Below the pieces are notes generated by a model. It searched no databases. It saw nothing but the letters and a program-made list of their open reading frames with translations, and was not told the origin of the DNA. Shown one piece after another: positions 6,637-12,415 of a stretch of DNA of 12,509 nucleotides; the stretch's first letter is position 1; each line of letters begins with the position of its first letter. The position numbers and the translations under genes were made by a program. The DNA lies in the NCBI GenBank assembly GCA_022776215.1, contig JALFIR010000078.1, forward strand, positions 1 to 12,509, in the 5' to 3' direction. This DNA comes from Colivicinus sp022776215. Lineage in GTDB: Bacteria; Bacillota_I; Bacilli_A; Erysipelotrichales; Erysipelotrichaceae.

Positions 6637-7383
6637 ATGAGAACACCTATTATTGTTGGCAACTGGAAGATGAATAAGACTATTGCTGAAACAGAAGAAT
6701 TTTTAAAGGAAATCGATCCATATATTGAAGGTATTACTTCAGCTCAATATGGTATTGCTACTCCTTATACTGATTTATATGTTGCAGTTAAGAATAGTAA
6801 GAATTTAGTAATTGGTGCTGAAAACTGTCACTTTGAGGACAATGGTGCTTTCACTGGTGAAGTTTCAATTCCAATGTTAAAGGAAATCGGTATCGCTTCT
6901 TGCATTATCGGTCATAGTGAGAGAAGACAAATGTTCAATGAAACTGATGAAGCTGTTAATCTAAAGGTTAAGAAGTTATTAGCTAACGACATTATGCCTA
7001 TCATGTGCTGTGGTGAAACTGAAGCAGAATTTGATGCTGGTAAGACTGAAGAAAGAATCAGATCTCAAGTTAGCTTAGGTTTAGCTGGTCTTGATGCTGA
7101 GGATGTTAAGAAGGTTGTAGTTGCTTATGAACCAATTTGGGCTATTGGTACTGGTAAGAGTGCTAATACTGAAATTGCTGAAAAGTGCTGCGCTATTGTT
7201 AGAGATGAAATCAGAAAGATGTATGGCGATGCTGCTGATGCAGTTAGAGTTCAATATGGTGGTTCTGTAAAGCCTAACAATATCAAAGAATATATGGCTA
7301 TGGAAGATATTGATGGTGCATTAATTGGTGGTGCAAGTTTAAAGGTTGATTCTTTCAAAGAAATTATTGATGCTACAAAGTAA
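6637..7383 (+). CDS. tpiA: Triosephosphate isomerase
   Basis: Interconverts dihydroxyacetone phosphate and glyceraldehyde 3-phosphate. The 248-residue protein is full length with all catalytic residues: Asn9 and Lys11 in GNWKMN, the electrophile His93 in IIGHSERR, the base Glu165 in AYEPIWAIGTG with the mobile lid just after it, and the phosphate-binding YGGSVKPNN at 207-215. GAFTGE, which contributes to the dimer interface, is at 70-75. The ribosome site GAGGAG (6622-6627) lies inside the end of pgk, and only 3 bp separate the genes, so they are co-transcribed. Confidence 0.97.
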   Translation: MRTPIIVGNWKMNKTIAETEEFLKEIDPYIEGITSAQYGIATPYTDLYVAVKNSKNLVIGAENCHFEDNGAFTGEVSIPMLKEIGIASCIIGHSERRQMFNETDEAVNLKVKKLLANDIMPIMCCGETEAEFDAGKTEERIRSQVSLGLAGLDAEDVKKVVVAYEPIWAIGTGKSANTEIAEKCCAIVRDEIRKMYGDAADAVRVQYGGSVKPNNIKEYMAMEDIDGALIGGASLKVDSFKEIIDATK

Positions 7384-7411
7384 ATGAAAAGGTAAGGAGA
7401 AAAAATTAAAT

Positions 7412-8713
7412 ATGCCTGGAATTATTGATGTTTATGCAAGAGAGGTAATCGACTCTCGTGGTAATCCAACTGTTGAAGTTGAAGTTGTAACTGAATCTGG
7501 TGCTTTCGGTAGAGCTATGGTACCTTCTGGTGCTTCTACTGGTGAAAGAGAAGCTCTAGAACTAAGAGATGGCGATAAGAGTCGTTTCATGGGTAAGGGT
7601 GTTTTAAAGGCTGTTGAAAACGTTAATGCTATCATCGGTCCTGCTATCTTAGGCATGGATGTTACTGATCAAGCTGCTATTGATAAGGCTATGATTGAAC
7701 TTGATGGTACTAAGGATAAGAGCAAGTTAGGTGCTAATGCTACTTTAGGTGTTTCATTGGCAGTATGCAGAGCTGCTGCTGATTACTATGGTATGCCTTT
7801 ATACAAGTATATCGGTGGTGCTAATGGTAAGGTATTACCAGTTCCTATGATGAACGTATTAAATGGTGGTAAGCATGCTGATTCTTCTGTAGATATGCAA
7901 GAATTCATGATTATGCCAGTTGGTGCTCCTTCATTCAAGGAAGCTATCAGATGGTCTGCTGAAGTATTCCATACTCTAAAGAAGGTTTTAACTAAGAAGG
8001 GTTATAACACTGCTGTAGGTGATGAGGGTGGTTATGCTCCATCTTGTACAGAAGGTAACGAAGAACCTCTTAAGTTAATCGTTGAAGCTATTAAGGAAGC
8101 TGGTTATGAACCTTGGAAGGATTTCGGTATTTGTCTAGACCCTGCTTCAAGTGAATTCTACAATCCTGAAACTGGTTGCTACGAATTAACTAAGTCTGGT
8201 CAAGGTGTTAAGACTACTGATGAAATGATTGATATGTATGCTGACTGGTGCGAAAAGTATCCAATTCTTTCTATCGAAGATGGTCTTGCTGAAAACGACT
8301 GGGATGGTTGGAAGAAGTTAACTGATAGATTAGGTAAGAAGATCCAATTAGTTGGTGATGACCTATTCGTAACTAACGTTGAATACTTACAAAAGGGTAT
8401 TGAACTTGGTGTTGCTAACTCAATCTTAATTAAGTTAAACCAAATCGGTACTTTAACTGAAACTTTAGATGCTATCGAATTAGCTAAGACTCATGGTTAC
8501 ACTGCTGTTGTATCTCACAGATCTGGTGAAACTGAAGATACTACAATTGCTGATCTAGTTGTTGGTGTAAATGCTGGTCAAATTAAGACTGGTTCTATGT
8601 CAAGAACAGATAGAATCGCTAAGTACAACCAATTAATGAGAATTGAAGATGAACTTGGTGAAATCGCTCAATACAAGGGTAAGAAAGCTTACTACAACGT
8701 CAACATTAAATAA
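7412..8713 (+). CDS. eno: Enolase (phosphopyruvate hydratase)
   Basis: Dehydrates 2-phosphoglycerate to phosphoenolpyruvate. The 433-residue protein is full length. Visible landmarks are the substrate loop SGASTGEREALELRDGD (39-55), His155 in NGGKHAD, catalytic Glu205 in GDEGGYAP, magnesium ligands Asp243, Glu289 and Asp316, the catalytic base Lys341 in LIKLNQIGT, SHRSGETEDTTIADL (368-382) and Lys392. Minor departures are HADSSVD where HA(D/S)NNVD is usual, and LDPASSEFY where LDxAxSEF is usual; neither touches a metal ligand. AAGGAGA at 7394-7400 precedes the ATG. It lies 28 bp after tpiA and ends the glycolytic operon. Phosphoglycerate mutase, which makes its substrate, is not in the cluster. 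Confidence 0.97.
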   Translation: MPGIIDVYAREVIDSRGNPTVEVEVVTESGAFGRAMVPSGASTGEREALELRDGDKSRFMGKGVLKAVENVNAIIGPAILGMDVTDQAAIDKAMIELDGTKDKSKLGANATLGVSLAVCRAAADYYGMPLYKYIGGANGKVLPVPMMNVLNGGKHADSSVDMQEFMIMPVGAPSFKEAIRWSAEVFHTLKKVLTKKGYNTAVGDEGGYAPSCTEGNEEPLKLIVEAIKEAGYEPWKDFGICLDPASSEFYNPETGCYELTKSGQGVKTTDEMIDMYADWCEKYPILSIEDGLAENDWDGWKKLTDRLGKKIQLVGDDLFVTNVEYLQKGIELGVANSILIKLNQIGTLTETLDAIELAKTHGYTAVVSHRSGETEDTTIADLVVGVNAGQIKTGSMSRTDRIAKYNQLMRIEDELGEIAQYKGKKAYYNVNIK

Positions 8714-8721
8714 TTTAAGTT

Positions 8722-8745
8722 AAGGAGCATTTGCTCCTTTTCTTT
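8722..8745 (+). terminator. Rho-independent terminator after eno
   Basis: AAGGAGC at 8722-8728 and GCTCCTT at 8733-8739 form a 7-bp GC-containing stem with a 4-base loop, directly followed by TTCTTTT on the plus strand. It closes the glycolytic operon nine bases after the eno stop. Its T-rich tail is also the left arm of the next inverted repeat. Confidence 0.85.
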
Positions 8746-8782
8746 TATATGCGTTTAATATTTAAACGCATATAAAAGAAAA
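8738..8782. repeat. Perfect 21-bp inverted repeat with 3-base loop
   Basis: Arms 8738-8758 and 8762-8782 are exact reverse complements around the loop TAT; the core is ATATGCGTTTAA / TTAAACGCATAT. It overlaps the tail of the eno terminator and ends 13 bases before the extended -10 of the next gene. The outer A/T ends give it terminator character from both sides. It could also be a regulator site or the relic of a small palindromic element. The structure is certain; the function is not. Confidence 0.85.
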
Positions 8783-8794
8783 CATCTTTGTGTT

Positions 8795-8803
8795 TGATAT
8801 AAT
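8795..8803 (+). promoter_or_regulatory. Extended -10 promoter giving a probably leaderless transcript
   Basis: TGATATAAT is a perfect extended -10. The ATG of the next gene begins only seven bases after the hexamer, at the position where transcription normally starts, and no Shine-Dalgarno sequence lies before it. The messenger would therefore begin at or within a base or two of the A of the ATG. Confidence 0.6.
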
Positions 8804-8809
8804 TGTGCT

Positions 8810-9466
8810 ATGTCTTTTAAACAAAATTTTTATAAGGTACAAGGTAAATTGTCTTTGTTTATGTTTATATACGATATACCAAAATTTATCATCTTGTTGT
8901 ATTCTTCGTTGGAACTAAAGGCGATAATTGTTTGGCTGGAGGCTATTCATTGTCTAGGAGATACTTTTAATTCGTTGATTGTTTTTATGTTGTGTAAAAT
9001 CTTTGGCAAGAATAAGCATGAATTAAATGATACAAAGGTTGAGAAAATAGAAACGATAGTTGGTATTATCTGTGATTTTGCGATTGTGATGGGTTTATGT
9101 TCTATGGTGTTTATTTCTATTTCAGATATTATTCATCCTCATAAGACAAATAGTAATTTATTTTTAGTTGTGCCTATAACGATTATAAGTATAATTTTTG
9201 ATACGATTTTCTTAAAAAGACAAAAAGCTGTTTTAGCTAATAATGATCATATTTTGGCTAAAACAGAGTTATCAACATGTGTTGAGGATATTTTGTTTGA
9301 TAGTGTAGAACTTGTTTCTTTGTTGATTATTGTGATTTTTAAAAGAGATCGTTTTATAAGGTATTTGGCTCCAATTTTGTGCATATTGATTAGTTTTGTG
9401 GCTATGCATCAAGTTGTTAATAGAATTAATAAGCAGAAGGAGCTTTTGGATAAAATATGTGCATAG
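8810..9466 (+). CDS. Short CDF-like membrane protein with altered metal site
   Basis: A 218-residue membrane protein with about five or six hydrophobic segments (roughly 14-32, 38-62, 80-105, 117-135, 162-177, 185-202). Its pattern resembles the cation diffusion facilitator family: WLEAIHCLGDTFNSLIVF (42-59) matches the second helix that carries zinc ligands, with His47 and Asp51, KIETIVGII (79-87) matches the YEALA segment of the third, and TELSTCVEDILFDSVELVSL (152-171) matches the fifth. There the usual His four residues before Asp160 is Thr156. The cytoplasmic C-terminal domain of typical ~300-residue members is missing, although the reading frame is intact. It may be a divergent transporter or a non-transporting relative; family call is moderate. 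It overlaps the Nudix gene by 10 bp and has a leaderless promoter. Confidence 0.6.
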   Translation: MSFKQNFYKVQGKLSLFMFIYDIPKFIILLYSSLELKAIIVWLEAIHCLGDTFNSLIVFMLCKIFGKNKHELNDTKVEKIETIVGIICDFAIVMGLCSMVFISISDIIHPHKTNSNLFLVVPITIISIIFDTIFLKRQKAVLANNDHILAKTELSTCVEDILFDSVELVSLLIIVIFKRDRFIRYLAPILCILISFVAMHQVVNRINKQKELLDKICA

Positions 9467-10014
9467 AGATATTCGAGAATTATACAAGTGATATCGAACA
9501 AGAAATGTTTGATAAGAAAAGAATATTAGAAGCTTATGATAAATATAAAGATGAGCTTTTCTATAGGAAATGTGAGATGATACATTTTACATCTAGTTCG
9601 ATGATTATCAATAAAAATAGAGATAAGGTGTTAATGGTTTATCATAATATCTATGATTCTTATTCATGGACTGGTGGTCATAATGATGGTGATGTTGATT
9701 TTATGAATGTGGCTTTAAAGGAAGCTAAAGAAGAGACTTCTTTAAGTGAATTAAAGGTGTTGGGTAATGGTCCTTGTTCGATAGAGGTTTTGACTGTTAA
9801 GCCACATATTAAAAGAGGGAAATATGTTGGTGGTCATTTACATTTGAATGTGAGTTTCTTGTTTGAGGCGGATGAGAATGCTTATGTTCATATTAAAGAG
9901 GATGAGAATAGTAGGATTAAGTGGATTCCTATTAAGGACTTAGAAAAAAATATTTCGTTAAGTGATATAGAAATGCTTCCAGTGTATAGGAAAATTCTAA
10001 AGAATTATTTATAA
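9457..10014 (+). CDS. Nudix hydrolase
   Basis: A 185-residue cytosolic protein with one Nudix domain from about residue 45. The Nudix box runs 74-96 with the catalytic core KEAKEETSL (88-96), preceded by SWTGGHNDGD. Compared with GX5EX7REUXEEXGU, the first Glu position is Val80, the Arg is Lys88 and the last Gly is Ser95; the metal-binding Glu89, Glu92 and Glu93 are present, so hydrolysis of a nucleoside diphosphate-linked substrate remains plausible. The substrate cannot be read. An N-terminal extension of about 40 residues is helical in appearance. The ATG at 9457 lies within the upstream gene (10-bp overlap), with AAGGAG at 9437-9442 at a rather long spacing of 14. It precedes guaA by 23 bp, suggesting a link to nucleotide metabolism or clean-up. 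Confidence 0.85.
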   Translation: MCIEIFENYTSDIEQEMFDKKRILEAYDKYKDELFYRKCEMIHFTSSSMIINKNRDKVLMVYHNIYDSYSWTGGHNDGDVDFMNVALKEAKEETSLSELKVLGNGPCSIEVLTVKPHIKRGKYVGGHLHLNVSFLFEADENAYVHIKEDENSRIKWIPIKDLEKNISLSDIEMLPVYRKILKNYL

Positions 10015-10015
10015 T
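10010..10015 (+). promoter_or_regulatory. Possible internal -10 box ahead of guaA
   Basis: A perfect TATAAT hexamer overlaps the Nudix stop codon, 22 bases before the guaA start. There is no TG extension and only a poor match at the -35 position (TAGGAA at 9987-9992). It could give guaA a weak promoter of its own, but in this AT-rich DNA a chance hexamer is common. Confidence 0.25.
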
Positions 10016-10037
10016 AATGAAATATCGGAGGAAACTG

Positions 10038-11582
10038 ATGGATAGAGAGTTAGTTTTAGTTGTTGATTTTGGTGGCCAATATAATCAGCTGGTTGCTAGA
10101 AGAGTTAGAGAATGTAACGTATACTGTGAGATTTATTCTTATCGTAACGCTATTGAAAAGATAAAAGAAAAGAATCCTAAGGGTATTATTCTTACAGGTG
10201 GTCCTAATTCTGTTTATGAAGAGGGTGCTCCTACTTGCAGTAGAGAACTTTTTGAATTGGGTATTCCTGTTTTAGGATTATGTTATGGAGCTCAACTTAT
10301 GGCTCATGTTATGGGTGGTGAAGTTAAAAGAGCTGATCATAGAGAATATGGTAAGACTGATATTAAGTTAAATTCTTCTTCTGTATTGTTTAACGGAATC
10401 AAAGAAGACAATACTTGTTGGATGTCTCATTTTGATTATATTTCTAGAATGCCTGAAGGTTTTAAGTCTATTGCCCATACCGATAATTGTCCTGTTGGTG
10501 CTATGGGTAATGATGAACATAAGTTATATGGTATTCAGTTCCATCCAGAAGTATTACATACACCTGATGGTACAAAGATGCTTTATAACTTTGTAAGAAA
10601 TGTTTGTGCTTGTAAGGGCGATTGGAAGATGGATTCTTTTGTGGAAGAGTCCATTAAGTCTATTAAGAAAAAAGTAGGCGATGGTAGAGTTTTATTGGCT
10701 TTGTCTGGTGGTGTGGATTCTTCTGTTTGTGCAGGTCTTCTTTCTAAGGCTATTGGTAAACAATTAACTTGTGTGTTTGTTGATCATGGTTTGCTTAGAA
10801 AAGATGAGGGTGATGAGGTAGAGAATATCTTTGGTCCTAAGGGCAATTTTGATTTGAATTTTATTAGAGTTAATGCTCAAGAACGTTATTATGAGAAACT
10901 AAAGGGCGTTACTGATCCTGAAACAAAGAGAAAGATAATTGGTGAAGAGTTTATTAGAGTCTTTGAAGAAGAGTCTAAGAAGATTGGCAGTGTTGAGTTT
11001 TTAGCTCAAGGTACTATTTATCCAGATGTTGTTGAATCTGGTTTGGGTGGTGAGTCTGCTGTTATTAAGTCTCATCATAATGTTGGTGGTTTACCTGATT
11101 ATGTTGATTTTAAGGAGATTATTGAACCTTTAAGAGACTTGTTTAAGGATGAAGTTAGAAAGGTTGGTCTTGAATTAGGTTTGCCTGAAAGTCTAGTATT
11201 TAGACAACCTTTCCCAGGTCCAGGTTTAGGTATTAGAATCATTGGTGAGATTACAGCTGAGAAGGTAAAGATTGTTCAAGATGCTGATTATATCTATCGT
11301 GATGAGATTGCTAAGGCTGGCTTGAGCCAAGATATTAATCAATATTTTGCTGCCTTAACAAACGTTAGATCCGTTGGTGTTATGGGTGATGAGAGAACTT
11401 ATGACTATGCAGTTGTTTTAAGAGCTGTTAAGACTATTGATTTCATGACTGCTGAGGCTGCTGATATTCCTTTTGAGGTTCTTCAAACAGTTATGTCTAG
11501 AATTATTAATGAGGTAAGAGGGGTTAATAGAGTATTCTATGATATTACTTCTAAACCTCCTGGTACAATTGAGTTCGAATAG
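10038..11582 (+). CDS. guaA: GMP synthase (glutamine-hydrolysing)
   Basis: Converts XMP, ATP and glutamine to GMP in purine synthesis. The 514-residue protein is full length. The N-terminal class I glutaminase has Cys82 in GLCYGAQLMA and the His169/Glu171 pair in QFHPEV. The ATP pyrophosphatase domain has SGGVDSS at 223-229, and the C-terminal dimerisation domain ends ITSKPPGTIEFE. Phe132 in SHFDYI replaces the Gly of the usual SHGD motif. The ATG at 10038 follows GGAGG at 10027-10031; an in-frame ATG at 10017 lies upstream of that site and is rejected. No purine riboswitch is seen upstream. It is third in a run with the CDF-like and Nudix genes. Its 3' end is intact although a mobile element begins within about 800 bp. 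Confidence 0.97.
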   Translation: MDRELVLVVDFGGQYNQLVARRVRECNVYCEIYSYRNAIEKIKEKNPKGIILTGGPNSVYEEGAPTCSRELFELGIPVLGLCYGAQLMAHVMGGEVKRADHREYGKTDIKLNSSSVLFNGIKEDNTCWMSHFDYISRMPEGFKSIAHTDNCPVGAMGNDEHKLYGIQFHPEVLHTPDGTKMLYNFVRNVCACKGDWKMDSFVEESIKSIKKKVGDGRVLLALSGGVDSSVCAGLLSKAIGKQLTCVFVDHGLLRKDEGDEVENIFGPKGNFDLNFIRVNAQERYYEKLKGVTDPETKRKIIGEEFIRVFEEESKKIGSVEFLAQGTIYPDVVESGLGGESAVIKSHHNVGGLPDYVDFKEIIEPLRDLFKDEVRKVGLELGLPESLVFRQPFPGPGLGIRIIGEITAEKVKIVQDADYIYRDEIAKAGLSQDINQYFAALTNVRSVGVMGDERTYDYAVVLRAVKTIDFMTAEAADIPFEVLQTVMSRIINEVRGVNRVFYDITSKPPGTIEFE

Positions 11583-11596
11583 TTCCCAAAGTGCTT

Positions 11597-11623
11597 AAAA
11601 CCGCTAATATTAGCGGTTTTTTT
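11597..11623 (+). terminator. Rho-independent terminator after guaA
   Basis: A 10-bp stem, AAAACCGCTA at 11597-11606 and TAGCGGTTTT at 11611-11620, with an ATAT loop, is followed by further T to give seven T in a row. It starts 15 bases after the guaA stop. It is the strongest terminator in the window and, having an A-run on the left, could also act on transcripts from the right. Confidence 0.9.
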
Positions 11624-11639
11624 GATGTCTTGGGTTCCT

Positions 11640-11663
11640 GTGAAAACATTTTGAAAACATTTG
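11640..11663 (+). repeat. Tandem GAAAACATTTT repeat, copy 1
   Basis: GTGAAAACATTTT is followed at once by a second GAAAACATTT, an 11-bp tandem. An inverted TGTTTTCA at 11676-11683 can pair with TGAAAACA at 11652-11659. The near-identical sequence recurs at 12065-12088 in the same orientation. Confidence 0.75.
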
Positions 11664-11723
11664 ACTAAATTTCTGTGTTTTCAGAGCAAAAAATCAGTCA
11701 ATTTTGGACTATTTTTGCCCTCC

Positions 11724-11738
11724 GTGAAAACATTTTGA
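11724..11738 (+). repeat. GTGAAAACATTTTGA repeat, copy 2
   Basis: A single copy of the same motif, identical over 15 bases to the start of the copy at 11640, and in the same orientation, 84 bp downstream of it. It is followed by CCCG rather than a second unit. Confidence 0.75.
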
Positions 11739-11759
11739 CCCGTTTTTTGCCAAAAGGTA

Positions 11760-11836
11760 CCTGGTGGCTTAGACGTTGGTATTTTGGACCCTGAAGCAAA
11801 CCGTGGCTTAGAGGTTCACACCTCCAAGCCACCAGG
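11760..11836. repeat. Competing stem-loops around GTGGCTTAGA direct repeats
   Basis: GTGGCTTAGA occurs at 11764-11773 and 11803-11812. The single complementary arm AAGCCACCAGG (11826-11836) can pair either with the far copy (CCTGGTGGCTT at 11760-11770, 11 bp) or with the near one, where GTGGCTT (11803-11809) and GAGGT/ACCTC (11811-11815/11820-11824) make a 12-bp stem with one mismatch and a TCAC loop. The two structures are mutually exclusive. Confidence 0.7.
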
Positions 11837-11885
11837 AACATTTGCCTTATTTATCAGTAAAACAGCTCAATAATCACATGAAAAT

Positions 11886-11932
11886 CATAGATACGAATAC
11901 AAAAACTTGATTTCTGCATTCGAGAATCTATG
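11886..11932. repeat. Imperfect inverted repeat
   Basis: CATAGAT at 11886-11892 pairs with ATCTATG at 11926-11932, and CGAAT at 11894-11898 with ATTCG at 11918-11922, leaving a small asymmetric internal loop and a 19-base apical loop. No T-tract follows, so it is not a terminator. Confidence 0.55.
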
Positions 11933-11949
11933 TAGAAACATAAAAAAAT

Positions 11950-11984
11950 AGCCATTTTTGATCTGAAATCAGATGAAAATGACT
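11950..11984. repeat. Imperfect hairpin
   Basis: CATTTT (11953-11958) pairs with AAAATG (11976-11981) and ATCTG (11961-11965) with CAGAT (11970-11974), with a T-G wobble and one bulged G between, an AAAT loop, and AG/CT at the base beyond one mismatch. No T-tract follows. Confidence 0.55.
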
Positions 11985-12064
11985 AAATTCTTACACATGA
12001 AGAATGGTTCCTAATCACAAGAATTTGCCTTATTTAAGCCATTTTCACGTTGTACTATTCTCAT

Positions 12065-12088
12065 GTGAAAACATTTTTGAAAACAAAA
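12065..12088 (+). repeat. Tandem GAAAACATTTTT repeat, copy 3
   Basis: GTGAAAACATTTTTGAAAACA repeats the tandem at 11640-11663 with one extra T, in the same orientation, and stops exactly at the stop codon of the MobC-like gene. Together the outer copies bracket the whole non-coding region. Confidence 0.75.
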
Positions 12089-12415
12089 TTACGGTTTTAC
12101 GATTGTTTTGTCCTTTGAACGCATTGCCAGGATCATTTCTAATACCCAAACCATCATTTCCTCATCATCGGAATCAATAGATGTTCCATATAGATTAGCA
12201 AAGTGGACGAGTTCATCATGAAGACTTCTGAATACAAACGGATTTCCATAAACAACTATCTCCTTGCCAAGAATCGAGTTGATTATGTAATCCTGTTTTG
12301 TTAGTCCTGATAACAAAACACGACGTTTTAGAAGCTTGGCTTCCTCTTCGGACACACGGAAGGAAATAATCTTGTTTCTGAATCTTCCTTTCTGATCTAC
12401 ATTCTTCTTACTCAT
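12089..12415 (-). CDS. MobC-like ribbon-helix-helix mobilisation protein
   Basis: A 108-residue protein with an N-terminal basic segment, then FRNKIISFRVSEEEAKLLKRRVLLSGLTKQDYIINSILGKEIVVYGNPFVF. This strand-helix-helix layout and the SGLTKQDYI signature resemble the relaxosome accessory (MobC-type) proteins of Bacillota mobilisable elements; no relaxase is visible to confirm a transfer role. The start at 12415 follows AGGAGG (12429-12424) at 8-base spacing and overlaps the recombinase stop by 8 bp (ATGAGTAA), so the two are one operon. A longer reading to 12487 is rejected because it runs through that ribosome site and the recombinase gene. The acidic patch near the C-terminus (SDDEEMM) is unusual. 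It could instead be an excision or transcription regulator of the element. Confidence 0.65.
   Translation of the reverse strand: MSKKNVDQKGRFRNKIISFRVSEEEAKLLKRRVLLSGLTKQDYIINSILGKEIVVYGNPFVFRSLHDELVHFANLYGTSIDSDDEEMMVWVLEMILAMRSKDKTIVKP

Larger units (their letters stand above)
11840..12036 (+). repeat. 14-bp direct repeat ATTTGCCTTATTTA
   Basis: Exact copies lie at 11840-11853 and 12023-12036, 183 bp apart, bracketing the two rightmost hairpins. Both are preceded by a GAA(C) context. Fourteen identical bases are more than expected by chance in so short a region, but no role is apparent. Confidence 0.6.
11624..12088. other. Non-coding, repeat-rich edge of a mobile element
   Basis: About 465 bp without a credible gene lie between the guaA terminator and the MobC-like gene. 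The stretch holds several copies of a GTGAAAACATTTT motif, a 14-bp direct repeat, and three imperfect hairpins, listed separately. Its base make-up is less regular than that of the neighbouring host genes. Content of this kind fits an integrase arm-site region, a transfer origin, a transposon end, or a structured RNA; the sequence alone does not choose. Confidence 0.5.

Noticed and set aside
7432..7656. Minus-strand 74-residue frame inside eno
   Set aside because: Antisense to a highly conserved part of enolase with no start signals.
9272..9487. Minus-strand 71-residue frame across the CDF-like/Nudix junction
   Set aside because: Antisense to two overlapping real genes, low complexity and no ribosome site.
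10015..10037. Purine riboswitch or G-box ahead of guaA
   Set aside because: Only 23 bases separate the Nudix stop from the guaA start, too short for an aptamer.
11624..12088. CRISPR array from the repeated GTGAAAACATTTT motif
   Set aside because: Copies are few, short, unevenly spaced and partly tandem, with no spacer-like regularity or cas genes.
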